A DNA stretch of 14,259 nucleotides from positions 1-14,259 of the forward strand of contig CALZJV010000096.1 in NCBI GenBank assembly GCA_945787595.1, given 5' to 3'. Positions 13,556 to 14,259 of this stretch are shown here, piece after piece. The translations under genes and the position numbers were made by a program. The notes under the pieces are model-generated. The model saw only the letters and a list, made by a program, of their open reading frames with translations, was not told where the DNA came from and searched no databases. Every line of letters begins with the position of its first letter. Positions within the stretch are counted from its first letter, which is position 1. This DNA is from an uncultured Desulfobacterales bacterium (GTDB lineage: Bacteria > Desulfobacterota > Desulfobacteria > Desulfobacterales > JAFDCJ01).

Positions 13556-13855
13556 CTATTCAAAGGGCAATCCCAATGAATAGTGCTCGTATTCAGTCGG
13601 CCCGACCAATAATTCTTTCGCTTCGTTTTCATTGGCCAGGCGTGTCTCACTGTTTTTCCAGGTTTCCCAGGCTTCTATATCTTTCCACATCGACACCACT
13701 GTGATCTGAGATGGGTCTTCAAGGCGCTGCATGGTTTCTGAAGATATATAGCCGGGCTGCTGCATCGCTCCATTGCGGTGGTTAATTAATAATCGCGCTG
13801 CCGCTTTTATATTTCCGTCTTTAAATTTGCGTTTGATTAAAATTTTTACAACCAT
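13556..13855 (-). CDS. antibiotic biosynthesis monooxygenase (ABM) domain protein
   Basis: 99 residues forming a single ABM-type dimeric alpha/beta barrel. The pattern VVKILIKRKFKDGN at the first strand, helix NHRNGAMQQPGYISSETMQ, then PSQITVVSMWKDIEAWETWKNSE is typical of this family. Characterised members oxidise quinone-like compounds without cofactor or degrade haem, but most are uncharacterised. The start at 13855 has a clear GGGAGG site. The gene stands alone between a terminator-rich region and the GAF-domain gene, with 70 bases between it and the latter, so it could be in one transcript with it. The fold is likely; the activity is unknown. Confidence 0.82.
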   Translation of the reverse strand: MVVKILIKRKFKDGNIKAAARLLINHRNGAMQQPGYISSETMQRLEDPSQITVVSMWKDIEAWETWKNSETRLANENEAKELLVGPTEYEHYSLGLPFE

Positions 13856-13925
13856 AACACCCTCCCTTACTTTAAACTAAATTGAGCGTTACAAATTTTA
13901 AAAAGAAGAAGGATCAGGCGTTGGG

Positions 13926-14259
13926 TTAGGGTATCTCCGAACTGGCAAAACTTTTTGGGACGCCCTCATACGGGGTTCGTCTGTTGTACCTCAGGGTCTT
14001 CGGATCACGCATCGTCTTCAAAATATCAATGCTGTCCTTTAAGCCTTTGTTGATCCGGCACATTTCTAGGGCCATGCCGAAAACCTGAGCAACTGCTTGG
14101 ACAAAATTAACGTCGTTTAAAGTGAACTCCCAGGGCTCGGCGGTGTACACCCGCAAACATCCGATCAGATTGTCTCCAATAATGATCGGGACCGAAAGAA
14201 TCGAGGCGATGCCCTCTCTGATAGCATCTTCAGGGTACTGAATCCGGGGGTCATCGGCG
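13926..14259 (-). CDS. GAF-domain protein, C-terminal part (runs off the window)
   Basis: The frame is open from the right edge of the window (first full codon at 14258) to the TAA at 13926, about 110 codons. The sequence PRIQYPEDAIREGIASILSVPI, then GDNLIGCLRVYTAEPWEFTLNDVNFVQAVAQVFGMALEM, is the second half of a GAF sensory domain, ending in a helix that usually leads to an output module. Here the protein stops about 50 residues later without any output domain. The start and any N-terminal domains lie outside the window, so histidine kinase or regulator identity cannot be judged. A TTG within the frame at 14156 is not the real start, because the domain extends upstream of it. Confidence 0.8.
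   Translation of the reverse strand, partial: ADDPRIQYPEDAIREGIASILSVPIIIGDNLIGCLRVYTAEPWEFTLNDVNFVQAVAQVFGMALEMCRINKGLKDSIDILKTMRDPKTLRYNRRTPYEGVPKSFASSEIP

Overview
The window looks like a chromosomal segment of an anaerobic, Gram-negative Desulfobacterota-type bacterium, probably a sulfate-reducer relative. This is an inference from the gene families, the balanced base composition and the intergenic 7-bp repeats, not from a marker gene. Nearly all of it is ordinary accessory metabolism. The two intergenic stretches at 11438-11770 and 12808-13555 hold most of the unexplained structure.

Layout: (1) 1-1193, a plus-strand M19 dipeptidase behind short tandem heptads. (2) 1467-2394, a plus-strand Xre/RES toxin-antitoxin operon with a clear promoter and an operator-like dyad. 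(3) 2570-3964, a minus-strand M20 metallopeptidase convergent with the toxin. (4) 4144-9614, a complete minus-strand peptide-type ABC importer in the order substrate-binding protein, permease B, permease C, ATPase D, ATPase F; D starts inside the end of permease C and F inside the end of D, each by a 4-bp ATGA overlap. (5) 9822-11437, a minus-strand iron-dependent alcohol dehydrogenase coupled by an ATGA overlap to a FlK-like acyl-CoA thioesterase. (6) 11771-12807, a secreted START-domain protein behind the C-terminal remnant of an alpha/beta hydrolase. (7) 12808-13555, about 750 bases without a convincing gene but with a long imperfect hairpin, a second copy of a 52-bp element also found upstream of the alcohol dehydrogenase, and a strong terminator. 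(8) 13556-14259, a small antibiotic-biosynthesis-monooxygenase-fold protein and the C-terminal end of a GAF-domain protein that runs off the window.

How the genes may work together: the ABC importer and the two metallopeptidases (M20 directly downstream, M19 nearby) make a plausible uptake-and-hydrolysis module for dipeptides or N-substituted amino acids. The toxin-antitoxin pair sits between the two peptidases. A perfect 25-bp inverted repeat (1-25 and 3979-4003) brackets the M19-TA-M20 block. No phage, CRISPR, transposase, tRNA or rRNA was recognised. The most interesting leads are the 52-bp duplicated regulatory-looking element, the 110-nt hairpin element next to a possible short RNA gene, the inverted repeats around the peptidase/TA block, and the FlK-type thioesterase with its catalytic triad intact.
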